DNA of 64,000 nt from Nipponacmea schrenckii (lineage: Eukaryota; Mollusca; Gastropoda; Lottiidae): assembly GCA_030562195.1 (NCBI GenBank), contig CM060202.1:33284599-33348598 (forward strand), read 5' to 3'. A model generated the notes under the pieces. That model worked only from the letters and a program-made list of their open reading frames with translations. It was not told where the DNA came from and did no database searches. The translations under genes were made by a program, and so were the position numbers. Within the stretch, counting starts at the first letter, position 1, and each line of letters starts with the position of its first letter. Positions 47,346 through 58,855 of the stretch are shown one piece after another.

Positions 47346-48731
47346 TAATTCTTAAGATTACAAGACGCGAAGAACTAAGAGTTTCATTTTAAAGTACAAG
47401 GATACCACCTGATTAAGTAGCAAACACTTCTCTGTGGCTTGCATTGAACTGCTGACCTGATATGTTACATAATCTGTTTTAACAAATGTAATCCCTATTA
47501 ATCGATAGTATTTTATAAAAAATAATAACTCAAATTTTGATAATGCATATTATTTGTATATTTATTTAAATCTGTGAAAAAAGTGCATTATTAATCTGTA
47601 AGATTTTTTTTCCGGAAAGGTAATACGAATTTAATTAAGAGTCCATATAAATATCCAAATAATATATATTCGATAACGCATATTTCAAAAAAGAAAGAAA
47701 TGGCTTGAAAGTTTGAAATTAAGTTATATTTTATATGCATTACTAAGTTATATCACATAAATATATTATATTCCTTGTGCTTTTTTAGAACTTTCCGATG
47801 GTATTTTATAAGCTACAACTTGGAACATATTCACATAGTGTTCGAGGCTATAAACTTAATAGATAACGATAATTTAAACACTATTTATTGTAAATTTAAA
47901 AAACTAATAAAAATTTATGGCTGTTTGGGTCTGTGCGGTAGAGTTTAAATAAAAATTCTAATACATCCTAATTTTTGCTTGTTAAAACACGACATCCATC
48001 CAATATCTCCCCTTGCTGCTAAATTTGATATACTAGTATATCTGCCCCCTCCAAAATAGAATTTAATAACTATATTTTGTACCGAGTTAATACGTGATAA
48101 TGATTTAGTGCCCTAGAAAAAGGTGAATGTAAGGAATTGGGCGAGAAGGCGAGGAGAAAGTACGAAAGCTAAAGCTATCAAAGATCCCTCGACAATTGAA
48201 AATCGCAAACAGAGTATGTTTATGCCGCTCCCCTGGCAAAGTTGTCCGTCTTCATTAGGCCATATAGTGCATGAGAGTAGGTTGACATTTCATTTTATTG
48301 TTTAATAATTGGTAATCGAGAATCTAGATTTAGATAAATTGTTTATGTTATCATACAAAAAAGATGGGAAATAAACTTTTACCCTCAACTTATCTATTTC
48401 AAATCTCTCAGAAATGAAATCTTTCGATTAAGTCAGTGATAAACGAAAAAAACCAGGAAACTAGCCGACGAGAATGCGAGGAAAATAGAATAGACCATCA
48501 AAATGGTTCTTCCTATTGTTTATAATGTCACGTCGTGGTACGTTGTCCACCACCTCTATCCCGTCACATATAAACATGGAGCAAAGACTCTTTCAGAGGC
48601 TTCGACGATGTCAAACGAGCACGCTTCGCCAGCATGATACATGGTGTTTTACAATCAGTCAATTAAATTCTTCGAAATGGCATACATTAGTCTAAGGATC
48701 CCGTAAGGAACAAGCTGTCCATAATATTGGA
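47346..48731. other. AT-rich spacer, nothing recognised
   Basis: No array boxes, no terminal repeats and no credible coding frame. A 60-codon frame at 48123-48305 has no recognisable domain and is not called. Confidence 0.4.
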
Positions 48732-48950
48732 CCTAATAGATATGAAACCATGAAACCAATTATGAAACAATGTGAAAGCGTTAGACTTGAAACCTGGCTT
48801 GAAACCTGGCTTGAAACCTTTCGTGAAACCTTTAATGAAACCTTTCTTGAAACCGTAAAACTGAAATTATAAATACAGTTTAATTAGCCTAAATTTGCAG
48901 CAGCGTGCAGCGTGCGCAACGACAAGCCTAGGCAACGCAAACCAATACAT
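48732..48950 (-). repeat. 3' LTR of the BEL/Pao element (internally deleted)
   Basis: 48732-48893 matches 54051-54214 almost base for base (cctaatagatatgaaacc start; runs of tgaaacct(n)). 48901-48950 matches 54451-54500 (gtgcgcaacg, aagcctaggcaacgca). About 240 bases present between the two blocks in the right LTR are missing here. Exact LTR termini cannot be fixed from sequence alone. Confidence 0.65.
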
Positions 48951-49116
48951 GGCTCCTCTAAATTTAGCATTAACACAAAAATGACAAATTTACCTAATAG
49001 CGCTAAGTATATTTAAATATGTACAAATTAAAATAAATTAAATATACGTACGTGTAATGTATATATTATACACGTATATCAATTACTTCCTTTTGATACC
49101 CATATCAACATCAAAA

Positions 49117-49857
49117 TTAATACGAAGGCTCCTTGGCGGGGATATCAGTATCAGAAAGAATTAAAACTAATTTATGAATAGGTCGATCGAGAAATTTTCT
49201 TTGCGATGTTCTTTTACCATTCTGATCAATGTCGGGTGCCAATTCAACTTTTACTTTGCGAGTCAAACTGTCTTCACTGGAAAAGGTTTCGGCAATCCTT
49301 CCAAGATTCCACAGATTTCTTGGAAGATGATCATCTTTAACTAATACGATATCATTAACCTTAAGATTATTGACATTATGATACCACTTTTGGCGTGGCT
49401 GAAGAGATTGCAAATACTCTTGACGCCATCTTTTCCAAAACTCATTAGCTAAGAACTGAACTCTACGCCACCTCTTTCTTAAATACATATCCTGTCTTAA
49501 AAATACACCAGGTGTTGGTAAAACTAACTGACATTTCATTGTCAATAAATGATTGAGTGAAATAGGTTCTGGGTAATTTGGATCGTTTATGTCAGAAATA
49601 GATAATGGGCGACTATTGACAACATATTCCGCCTCGGTCATGAAAGTCAGGAACGCTTCATCGTCTAACATTTCACTGTGGTGATGTAGCAGAGATACCA
49701 GTACATTTCGCACGGAGCGTATGAGTCGTTCCCAGGATCCACCCATATGGCTTGATTCAGGGTCCAAAATAGTCGACGGCCGAATAAGTAAAAGGCGGAG
49801 ATGGCTCAAAACGATCCGTTGGTAATGATGACATCTTCTGAACTTGAGAAACTCCAT
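49117..49857 (-). pseudogene. BEL/Pao integrase C-terminal part
   Basis: Open for 246 codons. Residues 33-50 (PESSHMGGSWERLIRSVR) contain the last catalytic E of the DDE integrase at residue 43. Residues 60-245 correspond to the conserved BEL/Pao integrase C-terminal extension, including FWKRWRQEYLQSL and NDIVLVKDD. The first ~32 residues are out-of-frame overlap with the upstream piece. The middle of the integrase core, with the second catalytic D, is absent, so no active integrase can be made. Confidence 0.75.
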
Positions 49858-50134
49858 TAAGCTTTTTACAGGTGACGCATTTGTCTATTCGACTAGATAT
49901 TGCGGATCGTCCACCGATTATCCAGTACCCAGAAGATCTGAGCAAGTTGTGAGTAATACCACGCCCTTGATGAGAACACTTAAAATGGTATGATCTGATG
50001 ATCAATGTAGTGACATAACTTTTCCTTGGAAGGACGATAGGTTGTTTGTAGTCAGTGGGTAGGTCGGCGTTTTGGATACGTCCACCAACGCGCATAATGT
50101 CTTCTCTATCGAGAAATACATCTAGTTTGTACAA
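49757..50134 (-). pseudogene. BEL/Pao integrase zinc-binding domain and start of core
   Basis: 125 codons. Zinc-binding HHCC: H50 and H55 (YHFKCSHQG), C86 and C89 (CVTCKK). The core starts at VDYFGP (D121, probably the first catalytic Asp) and then stops. Upstream RVGGRIQNADL is the usual linker before the zinc domain. It overlaps the C-terminal piece in another frame, so a deletion with frame change joins them near 49757-49770. Confidence 0.75.
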
Positions 50135-50419
50135 TGAACTTGAGACCCTTAAAGCAATTTACTCTTATTTTCGATCTTTTCGATCTTTAGATGACTCTTT
50201 CTATTGTAGTCTTCTCAAAATGTTGATTTCTTCTTTGAAGTATTCCTTCTGAACCTCCTTTAAGATGAATAATTCTGCTCTATGTAAATCTTCAACAGTT
50301 GATGGTTGAAATGCTGCTTTTACAATCATATCTTTCTTTTCATCATGTAAACGCAGCAACACAGAGAAGGCCATTTTCAGTTTATGCCAGTCGGAAAATT
50401 TCAACATTCTGTCGAGAGG

Positions 50420-51240
50420 AGTTATTTGACGGATATTGGTTGCAAATGAAAAACTTTTCGTACTTCCGGATCATCTGAATTTAATGAGCCTTTGGTTTCT
50501 TTCATATCTGGAAGATGCGTTTCTTTTGCTTTCCACAGGGAATCGGGACCATTCCATCATCTTTTAGAATTTACTAATTCAATGGCATGTAATCCACGCG
50601 AGGCGTCATCGGCTGGGTTGTTGGCTGTATCTACGTAATACCACTGGCCTTGGGTTGATAGATTTCTTATCTGTTGAACACGATTAGCTACATAGGTATG
50701 AAATATCTTCCCTCATTTGGAGTATAGCCGAGAACTTCCCGACTGTCGGTCCAAAAATACTCGGGTGTGGATTGGTATTCCAGTTCTTTTTTCAGCATAG
50801 AAGCAATCTTGGCTGATACATCAGCAGCAGTCAACTCTAACCGAGGTATTGTAACCATCTTAGTGGGTGCTACTCTAGACTTAGCAAGTATTAGTGATAC
50901 GTGTACATTATCATCTATGTCGACTGGCTTCAGGTAAGAGTATTGTCCATAACCAGTCGTTGATGCATCGCCAAAATGATGAAGTTCTGATATCTTAACA
51001 TTCCAAAATTGGCTGGTTTTAAGGATCTACTTATCTGAAGATTAGAAAGTTGATGTAGTTCAGTTCTCCATTTGGTCCATTGTGATCTAATACTCTCAGG
51101 AATTTCAGCGTCCCGGTCTTTATTTTCAGTACATAGTTCTTGGAGCAGTTTCTTTGCTGTCAGTATAAATGGAGACACTAATCCAAACTAGTGGATCGAA
51201 CACAGAGCCAACTGTGGACAATATTCCCCTTCTGGTAAGT
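50420..51240 (-). pseudogene. BEL/Pao RT connection and RNase H remnant
   Basis: Discontinuous minus-strand frames read DRPLTRRGILSTVGSVFDPL near 51250-51200, SPFILTAKKLLQEL from 51178, QSGSSRLYS near 50740 and NPADDASRGL near 50620-50590. The last is a characteristic box at the RNase H end of BEL/Pao polyproteins. Several stops and frameshifts separate them. Confidence 0.6.
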
Positions 51241-51269
51241 GGTCGATCGTGCAATTCAATATTGAAACG

Positions 51270-51665
51270 TATCATTTTCGACGCACCATTGGACACCAAG
51301 AGCTCTCTCTATTTTCTCATGGTCGACGTCAAAACTCCTTACACCATTCGCTCTCTCTCTTCGAGTGGGATCACATCAAGAACTTCCTTGATGTTGCTTA
51401 AATATTTATGAAGACGAAATCCACTTCGTTCATACATTTCTCTACTTTTGAGTATAAGGGATTTAGCTTCTTCTATGGTAGAAACGGACTTCAATCCATC
51501 ATCAGCGTAAAAATCACGCCAAATGAAATTGGCAGCTTCAACACCATACTCGGATTCATATTGATCTGCAACTTTCTTTAACCAAAGTTGGCACAACCAG
51601 GTGAAGATGATGCTCCAAAAAGATAAACTCTCATTCGATATACTGTCGGTTCATTGTTTGTGTCC
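51270..51665 (-). pseudogene. BEL/Pao reverse transcriptase, palm fragment
   Basis: Frame includes YRMRVYLFGASSSPGCANFG (about 51640-51590) and then FYADDG, the catalytic YxDD box, near 51515. Only about 35 codons upstream of the first box separate it from protease-linker sequence. The fingers and the first catalytic Asp of the palm are therefore missing, an internal deletion of several hundred bases compared with intact family members. Confidence 0.7.
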
Positions 51666-51698
51666 CCATCCTGAATCCTGTATGGATTCCCTTTTCAA

Positions 51699-52543
51699 CT
51701 ATATCCAGGAATTTGTGATCTTCATAAGAGAAAGTCTTTTCATTTGGAGGTTCAACAAAGTCTCTTTCGTCGTTGTTCTAAATGCTAAATGACATGTACC
51801 TTCCGTGTTTGTCCTGCAAAGATGATTGGTTTTAAATTCAGCTTCAACAGGTTGTTCTGATATCATTCCTACGATACCCCATCCAATAGCTGTGTGTATT
51901 CCATATGGATCTTCTTCATTTCCTGGTAGGACCTCTAAAGGTTTTACAGCCTTTATACAGTTTATACCTATCAAAAGACCAATCTTCATGTGTAAGTTAT
52001 ACGGCATCAACTTCTGTCTTATTCTGTGTAAATGAGGCCATCTTGAGACGGACTGTCGTCATGGGATCTTGCTTCGACTGACTGGTATTTCTTGTCGAGA
52101 GAAAGTAGCTGGTAGATGAATTTCTTCCTTCTCATAAACCCCTCTTATTACTAAACCGTACATCTTTTTGCTCAAAATAGTAGATGTCCCAAGCATAGTC
52201 GATAAGCTCAAATTTGTTTCCGGACCTCTTAATTTTAAATCTTCACAAAGACTGTCTTCGATGAAGCAAGCATCGATTGATCATCAATAACTGCATATGT
52301 TTCCATTACTCGTGAAGGGTCATCTTTCTGGTAAATTTTGACTGGAACTATCAGAGAGTGTGAATTGCAACAAGAACCATTAATGCTATTTACTACTGCA
52401 GTGTTGTTAGATGGATTGCTCAATCTTCGAGACATCGTGGACTCAAATCTATGTCTGTAATAATCATCGTGAAGTGCTGCTGGATGAAATAAAATAACAA
52501 TTGTAATTGTCGTAAAAGTCTTTATCCATGTTGTATATGTCAT
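51699..52543 (-). pseudogene. BEL/Pao aspartic protease region
   Basis: Two frames. The first (52543-52235) has LIVPVKIYQ and then YAVIDDQSMLASS (D87/D88), the active-site region of the BEL/Pao protease. The second (52010-51699) has IGLLIGINCIKAVKPLEVL and GIHTAIGWGIVG, the C-terminal part of the protease module. They lie in different frames with stops between them. Confidence 0.65.
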
Positions 52544-52893
52544 GCTGTCTCCTTTAAATACCTCAGGTTCTGGTGTAGGAAGCCCCTTGGCATAAGTTTC
52601 TTCTAAAACGTTTGCTAACCTTGTTATGGGATCAATGTGAGTTACTGTTGAGTGTTCAATAGGTCGATGATCAACAGTGGATGAAGAAATAGAAATAACT
52701 TCAGGTGAATTCTGGATTGGTAATGCTGATGTATTCTAATTATGTTCTGTTGGAGAAACAGTCTTTACCTGAACATCTAAAAAAAATTCAATATTTTTCT
52801 TCGCAGGCAATCCTAAATCTATGCTAACGCGTGGCTGATCTTGATCCTCATTATCTATCTCCGCAATAGACTTGATTTCAGCTTCGGTTATAG

Positions 52894-53663
52894 CTAGATC
52901 CTTAGCAAGTTTAGTTTTTCCATTTCTCTAGTAGATTCAAAGAATGGTAATTCAGTTTTAAGTCGCGCTGCCTTTACAGCCCTTTCTGCCCGGAGTTCAT
53001 ATGATCCTATACTATTTACACTACGTGAACTTACTGACCGAGGCGGTTTATGTGACTTTCTTGACGTTGAATCGGAAAATTCAGAATTAGCATTACATAC
53101 ATTAACAACATCATTAACAAAATGTATAGAATTAGATGAAGTTATACCATTACTAATATTAGGAATGTTCGAAGCATGACGAGCAACTGCAGCGTAGTTA
53201 TGTAAAATATTGGACAAGCTATCCTGAACAATAAAATTAATATGATGCTTACTAAGAGTATCAGAATTAACATTATTAATATTGGACAAATTACTAGACA
53301 TATCTTGTACACATGTACTTACAAAGTTATCAATTTTAACATTTAAAGTATCAATAATATTAGTAAATTCTTTTGCAATTATATCAAAGTTCTCATTAAA
53401 ACAATCTCCTTCTATTTCATTATTAATATTAAGATCCTAAACAAGTTGTTCATAATTAATAACAATGAGGTCTTTATCTTTCAATTCTTTTTCTGTCGTT
53501 TCCACCGTTTCTCCACTGTGTGATATTCTCTTTCAGCTTTCTGTCTGTTAACTTTCTCACTGGACTTATCAGCAAAGCGGTCTGCCATTTTTGTCCTGTA
53601 GATGACGTCCGAAACCAATTTCTTTCTTTCTTTCCTTCTTAAATAAACCGGATTCTTTAACAA
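52894..53663 (-). pseudogene. BEL/Pao gag remnant
   Basis: Two pieces. 53663-53481 encodes a short, highly basic segment (KSSEKVNRQKAEREYHTVEK). 53301-52894 encodes an Asn/Ser-rich stretch followed by ERAVKAARLKTELPFFEST, an alanine/leucine heptad region typical of the gag N-terminal coiled coil in this superfamily. Position just inside the 5' LTR supports gag. No CCHC knuckle is seen. Confidence 0.5.
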
Positions 53664-53763
53664 ATACTGAACAGTCAGAAAAGATTACTGACACCAATTT
53701 CAGAAGCGAGTTGGTTAATAGTTCTTCTTTAAAAAAATATCACACCATGTACAACATACGGGA

Positions 53764-53845
53764 TGGATTTTTACTTTGCTGACACTAGCAAAGGCGATTT
53801 TTACTTTTAGTCTACTTTGCTGACACGAGCAAAGGCTCGAGTTTT
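53764..53845. repeat. Short direct duplication in the 5' untranslated part of the BEL/Pao element
   Basis: tactttgctgacactagcaa (about 53771) recurs as tactttgctgacacgagcaa (about 53813), each followed by aggc. It lies between the gag remnant and the 5' LTR. Confidence 0.5.
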
Positions 53846-54050
53846 ACTGTTAGGGACGTTTCTTTTTCGAGCACCCTATTTCTCCCTATTTATGTCAGCT
53901 CTTTCTTTGGAGTAGGGGTAGGATTTACGGGTTTCAATGATATGAAATATAGTCTAAAATATTAGTTTATTTAATCTATAACGTCCTTTAAGCTTGAATT
54001 ATGAACTGTATGAAATACCATAAATTGGCATAAACAATAAGAATCCATAG

Positions 54051-54501
54051 CCTAATAGATATGAAACCATGAAACCAATTATGAAACAATGTGAAACCGT
54101 TCTGACTTGAAACCTGGCTTGAAAACTGGCTTGAAACCTTTCGTGAAACCTTTAATGAAACCTTTCTTGAAACCGTAAAACTGAAATTTATAAATAGAGT
54201 TTAATTAGCCTAAAAAGGAAAGAGCAGCATTTCTTTGAAGTGAACTGAACGGGCTCAGGCGCGACAACGACGGTTCAAATACGTCCTGCATGGACCATAC
54301 GAAGCATTCAATACAATATAAATGTAATCTAAATAAATCTAACCTCGTTCCCCTTTGGCTTTGCATACATTAAAATTCATTTCATTTCATTTCCTTTTTG
54401 ACTTTAAATTCCAAAATAGACCTTAGCGTCACGTTACCTGGTTGCGTCAGCACGTGCAGCGTGCGCAACGCCAAGCCTAGGCAACGCAATCCAATACATG
54501 G
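54051..54501 (-). repeat. 5' LTR of the BEL/Pao element
   Basis: The fuller LTR copy. Its first 164 bases and last ~50 bases match the two blocks of the left LTR; the ~240 bases between them occur only here. The block 54100-54180 is a run of degenerate 12-14 base units of the form cttgaaacc. Confidence 0.65.
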
Positions 54502-54879
54502 ATAATGTCATGTCTCGGGAGGCTGCAAACATATTAGCATCTCTATTCCTTGCATACTCTATTCCAGTACGATTGTCGTTGTTGCGGAATTTTCTAAACC
54601 GGATGTCTTCGTCAAATGGTTGGAAAATCATTTTATCGCGTCTCCATAAAAAAGACCTAAACAGGACATTTTGATAGCCTATGATATGTAGTTCTACCAG
54701 ATATTACAAATTACCCGTCTACTTTTTTGTACCCTTTTGACAACTTAACACCCATGTGTAGTATTATTTTATAATTTATTAAGTAATTTTCTATGTACTT
54801 CTTATGTTTGATGAAACAATTTCCTCAAGCATATAATTGTCAATTTTATTGTAAAATCTCGCTTAAATTCGTCCTCGTC
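54502..54879. other. Spacer between BEL/Pao and DIRS elements
   Basis: No repeat boxes. Minus-strand frames at 54434-54631 and 54802-55038 are open but have no recognisable domain, and the first runs into the LTR, so neither is called. Confidence 0.4.
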
Positions 54880-54884
54880 CGCTG

Positions 54885-54955
54885 CAAGAAAAAATCCTTT
54901 GTATACACTATAGACAAGGTATGACACTGGAGAATCGGGAAATAGAGGAGTTGTT
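54885..54955. repeat. DIRS left inverted terminal repeat
   Basis: gtatacactatagacaaggt atgacac..gagaatcgggaaat on the plus strand corresponds, reverse-complemented and with several differences, to 58785-58855. The shared cores are gtataca, ggtatgaca and agaatcgggaaat. Divergence between the two arms suggests an old insertion. Confidence 0.6.
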
Positions 54956-55274
54956 GTTCTGGGTAAAGGTGGTACTGGTAAAGCTATGTACTTAATGTCA
55001 TAGCAGCCGGGTTGGAAAATGCTTGGACAAATAGGCAAATTGCTAACTAGTAGAAATAGAACGTAAATACAAACATACCAACAAATCAGATCTCGCGGTC
55101 AATGTCATCAAGGTCACTTTTAGATATAATGACGAAGAATGTTACAAATTTTTAGACGGATTTCTGTTTACTCTGCCTTAACAGAAAACATGTACGCTTC
55201 GGAATCGCTTGGATATCAATATTAACACTATGGGTTTCGAACTGAAAACGCATTGATTGCAAAGGAGTCACAGG

Positions 55275-56069
55275 TCAAAGAGGGTGACCCGTAAGCCTGG
55301 GAAGAAAAACGGTTTGTTCTCTTTCCCGAAACTGCACAGTTTTTGACATTCGAAAAACAACTTTATAACCAAAAGGGGCAGGTATGAGATCTATTCGACG
55401 CAAGTCGAGGGAAGGATTAAATTCAGATTTAACAACGAGATTATGTAAACGCAATAGACCAAAGAAGGCCGTTAAACATATACACCAAAAAGTTAAATTA
55501 TCAAATGAAGAGAGGTTCAAAACTGAGTAAAGTTTAAGTAAAATATCGGGACTCATGGAGTCAACATGATTTTGAGCCGTGCCCAGGGTTCGTTTGACAC
55601 CTCGCAAAAGAAACTGAATGTTCCAGTCATTCGAAGAAGGATCTGCATATCCGGCAGATCGATGAATTTGATTTACTATGTTAAGATACTGTATCACTGT
55701 AGCATATTTGAACTTCCGTTCATGCACCATATACGCAATATATAACTGAAGAGTGTCCGAACTACACGGCACAGTAGAAAGACCCCGTTTGTTGCAAAAA
55801 TCCTCGAAAAGGCTAAGTTGCGTGAAGTAGGTGGATTTCGTAGAATCAGCCCACGCCTTGTCTTTTAGTTCCTTTACAACTTTGCGAAGAACAGGGCCAT
55901 CTGTAATGGATAAATAATGGAGACATATGATTACAGAGTTCAGCATAGGAAAACAAGTCCAACTGCAAGGATGGTTCAAGTTCATATAAAGTTGATAACT
56001 TTCCTTTTTCGTGAAGACGAGAGCAGGCGTCTGCAACAACGTTTCGATGCGTTGGAATATAAATAGCAT
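55275..56069 (-). pseudogene. DIRS tyrosine recombinase, truncated
   Basis: 264 codons. The SAM-like N-terminal DNA-binding part starts near residue 65 (KDKAWADSTKSTYFTQLSLF). The catalytic domain has FFGLLRLHNLV, with R207 as the first catalytic Arg, and SKTVQFR, with K243 as the catalytic Lys of the beta-hairpin. The frame ends at a TGA right after GHPL. The same frame continues for about 40 codons without the H-x-x-R, H/W and Tyr boxes, so the C-terminal catalytic half is lost. The first ~55 residues overlap the RNase H frame. Confidence 0.75.
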
Positions 56070-56454
56070 GAAGACTAAAGTTATATTTTGCAGATATCCA
56101 AAACAATCTACGGAGTAAAAACATAATTGTGTAGTTGGGCGAAGTGCCTTTATTTATAGAGGCTTTTGCAGTCACATTATCCGTGTAAATAAGCACTCGT
56201 CGATTTTCCCATAAAGATCCCCAGCGAAGCACAGAATAATAAATGGCTAACACTTCCTTAACATTGATGTGGCAATTAGCCCAGATTGGCATGTCCAGAG
56301 ACCAATTAATGTAAAAATAATCACCCTGGTGATAGGCACCTGCACCAGGAGTTGAGGCGTCAGTTTGTACTGTCACATATGATCTGTCAACCGGAATAAT
56401 AGGCATGGGTGAAAAAATCAATGGACAAGATAACTTTGTGATGTTTTCTAACAA
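55846..56454 (-). pseudogene. DIRS RNase H domain
   Basis: 202 codons. The four acidic positions of RNase H are visible: D32 (VQTDAS), E67 (INVKEVLAIYY), D92 (IYTDNVTAK) and D142 (HRNVVADACSR). The domain itself looks intact. Residues after about 150 are a linker reading over the start of the YR frame. It overlaps the RT piece by 68 bases at its start. Confidence 0.75.
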
Positions 56455-56836
56455 GGTCTTTCTTCATGTCCAATATTCTGCGCATAAAAGTTCGTCCACC
56501 ACATATTACCTGAGTGGCCCAATTTAGTTTGCCACATAAAGATTCTAATTGATGCTTTGTTGCTCGTTTTTTAACGCAAAATGATTTAAGTAAATTGGTG
56601 AACTCAGCCATTTTTGATTGCGGTAAGGATAAAGTATAAGTATTAGTATCAATGAGGATTCCAAGGAAAACTAAAATCTGTGAAGGTCCCTCGACCTTGG
56701 TCCAATTAATACTAAAACCAAGCCGGCGCAACAATATTATTAGTTTTTGCAGTGCATCAGAGCACATTTGGAAAGTGTTTGATATGATAAGGAAATCATC
56801 GAGATGGGATATATGCGTATGCCATAATTTTGCCAC
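56387..56836 (-). pseudogene. DIRS reverse transcriptase, C-terminal palm and thumb
   Basis: 149 codons, starting just before the catalytic box HLDDFLIIS (D13, D14), then FLGILIDT and the thumb/connection (KRATKHQLESLCGKLNWATQ). It continues the upstream RT piece in a different frame. The shift lies at about 56830-56840, a one-base change around ATGTGGCAAAA. That is most simply a mutation or assembly error, though DIRS elements do use frame changes elsewhere. Confidence 0.75.
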
Positions 56837-57510
56837 ATGATTCGACAGACAGCACTGCTTAAACGTTGGAATATCTGGGGACTTTTAGCAGCCCCAAAAG
56901 GTAGTTTTGTATCAAACAAATAGGTGAAATTGTCATCACCATTGAATTTCCATTTTAGACCAGTATATTTATGATTAGTAGGATGGATGCAAACTGATCT
57001 ATACGCACTTTTTAGATCTACTTTTGTGAGGAACGATCCACACTTGATATATTTCCTAGCCTCAGAGAGGTCCATATAAGTACAGGATGTGTCGGTCACA
57101 AAACTATTCATATTGTTACCCACAGATCTACTAGCGTCATGTATCAGGCGTAACTTACCATTTGGCTTAGGAATAGGCCCCAGAGCACTGACAATCATAG
57201 GCTTATCTTCTGAAACAATGTAGCTCCCATTTGACATTTCCTCGTATATTTGATTTTCAACGAGCGTTTGGGACTTAAGCACAGAAATGTAATTATCACA
57301 TTCAATTGGGTTATCAATAATTGGAGTACTATCAAAGATATTGAAACCGTTAGTAATTCCGTCAATAATATAAGCCCTGTCAAAGTCATGAAGGGGAAGA
57401 AGTGATTCCCAAGCCGAAGGGTCTAAGCACACCTTAGACCTTGGGTAACAAGTCTCTACTTTTTTGACACATGATGAGTTGCGGCGTGAGAGGCAAAGCA
57501 CACGCAACAA
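56740..57510 (-). pseudogene. DIRS reverse transcriptase, fingers and palm
   Basis: 256 codons. Residues 113-127 (IPKPNGKLRLIHDAS) are the fingers box, D165 in LTKVDLKSAYRSV is the first catalytic Asp, and LPFGAAKSPQIFQRL is at 203-217. It ends out of frame just before the YxDD box, which lies in the next piece. Confidence 0.8.
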
Positions 57511-58519
57511 ATATGAGCATATTTACACTTGATATTGTCACAATTATCGTTGTTAAAACGAAGGCAAACCTCTTTACCGTCTGGAGACACAGGGCCACGA
57601 ATTAGTCTACGAGAAGCCTGGTCACCAGTACTTCGTCGCATAGATTTGTTTTGAATATCCAAGTTCTGTTTTGGAAGCAGTTGAAAGTTATGAATGTCTT
57701 GTCGTATAGTACCCCAAGGGAAGTTCATCCTTGCTTGCAAGTCTCGATACTCCTTGTCGTATAACAGCACACTCGCTCGAACATACCGGTTAAACAAACG
57801 AAAAACTCCCATAGAATAGTCTAAATAGTCTATAATGCCTGGAATGTCAAATTCTCCATTCGAAATCATAATTTTCAGAATATTCAAGTTAGCATAGCCC
57901 CACTGTTCTACCGAATATTTGTCATGTTTCGTCTTCTTTGTTAATTTAATCTGTCCCTCTGCTGTGAAGGCTATAACATCATCTGAACTACTGCCCTCGA
58001 AAGGATCCTCCCAAACATAATTACAGATATATCTGGGAGATCTGTGATTACTGCCGTAGTTATAATGGGAATGATCGCGAGTGGCTGCATTGTAAATAGG
58101 AATAGAATTCTGAAAAGTACCTGTAAATTCCCTGGTTCTGTGATTGTTTGGTAAATCGCTAGCATTTTCTGGAGCACCATTGATACTGTGGCTGTGGAAG
58201 GCACGAACCCCCTATTTTCTTGACGAATGAGAGGACGGCTGATTTAAGATTCTGAGTTGTCTTCTGCTGTTTGAAGATTCAGGATAGCTTTCTTTTCTTT
58301 GCCAATTTGTCTAATTAATGTAAGTTTCTCTCTCTCTAGGCGCAATGTCTCAAGTTGTTGCTGAAGACTTTTTACATCCAGCGTGTTGACATCGGAAGTC
58401 TGGCCATGGGCGCCGCCATTTTTGTTATGACTATCATTTTCAATAAGCCTGTCCGCATTAGAATCAGTATCGTGGACATTCAAAGAACGGGTAATACATT
58501 CCCTTCTAGGAGAATCCAT
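57456..58519 (-). pseudogene. DIRS gag remnant with CCCH zinc finger
   Basis: Three pieces. The N-terminal 91 codons (58519-58244) have a coiled-coil-like segment LKSLQQQLETLRLEREKL-type near residues 50-75. A middle stretch (58204-57971) is frame-broken. The C-terminal 143 codons (57887-57456) have LDYSMGVFRLFNRY, ASVLLYDKEYRDLQAR and PWGT, typical of DIRS gag. They are followed by a zinc finger C108-x7-C116-x4-C121-x3-H125. Confidence 0.7.
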
Positions 58520-58784
58520 TTTTTATGTTGATCGTTGCCTCCGTTGTAAATTGTAAAGTCCTCACACTTCATAAAAAGAAACTCTGCGGAGCTTCGAGGA
58601 AGCGTGACTGCGTGGAGTCTACTGTTGTGGCAGCAGAAGGGACGTAACTGAGACGAAGTAGTGCATGTTCGTTTAGTGTAAGATTGTAGGTTATGATCGG
58701 TTCATTTAAAACTTAATTAATAAATAAATTCCCACTGTAACGAATTCCTGATGAAATTATAGCTTCTTTTCAAGTACAGTTGAA

Positions 58785-58855
58785 GAACTCTCCCATTTCC
58801 CGATTCTGGAATGTCATACCCTGGCTATATTGTATACGTAGGGATTTTGTTTCGC
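58785..58855. repeat. DIRS right inverted terminal repeat
   Basis: Reads tcccgattctggaatgtcat and then accctggctatattgtatac; inverted partner of 54885-54955. The element's 5' side on the minus strand. It lies about 160 bases from the CARD exon. Confidence 0.6.

Larger units (their letters stand above)
48732..54501 (-). mobile_element. Degraded BEL/Pao LTR retrotransposon
   Basis: Gene order on the minus strand is gag (about 53663-52700), protease, RT, RNase H, integrase (to 49117), flanked by direct repeats at 48732-48950 and 54051-54501. The zinc-binding HHCC integrase domain, the C-terminal integrase extension and the protease D-D-Q-S box identify the BEL/Pao superfamily. Reading frames are broken many times. 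The RT fingers/palm and the integrase core are internally deleted, so it is not autonomous. It shares no terminal motif with the arrays. Confidence 0.8.

Noticed and set aside
48123..48305. 60-codon plus-strand frame
   Set aside because: No recognisable domain, no splice context, in non-conserved-looking AT-rich sequence.
54434..54631. 65-codon minus-strand frame
   Set aside because: It overlaps the end of the BEL/Pao LTR and shows no known domain.
54802..55038. 78-codon minus-strand frame
   Set aside because: It runs across the DIRS inverted repeat and has no recognisable motif.
56820..56845. Programmed frameshift in the DIRS RT
   Set aside because: No slippery sequence or structure is evident and other frame breaks are present, so a mutation is simpler.
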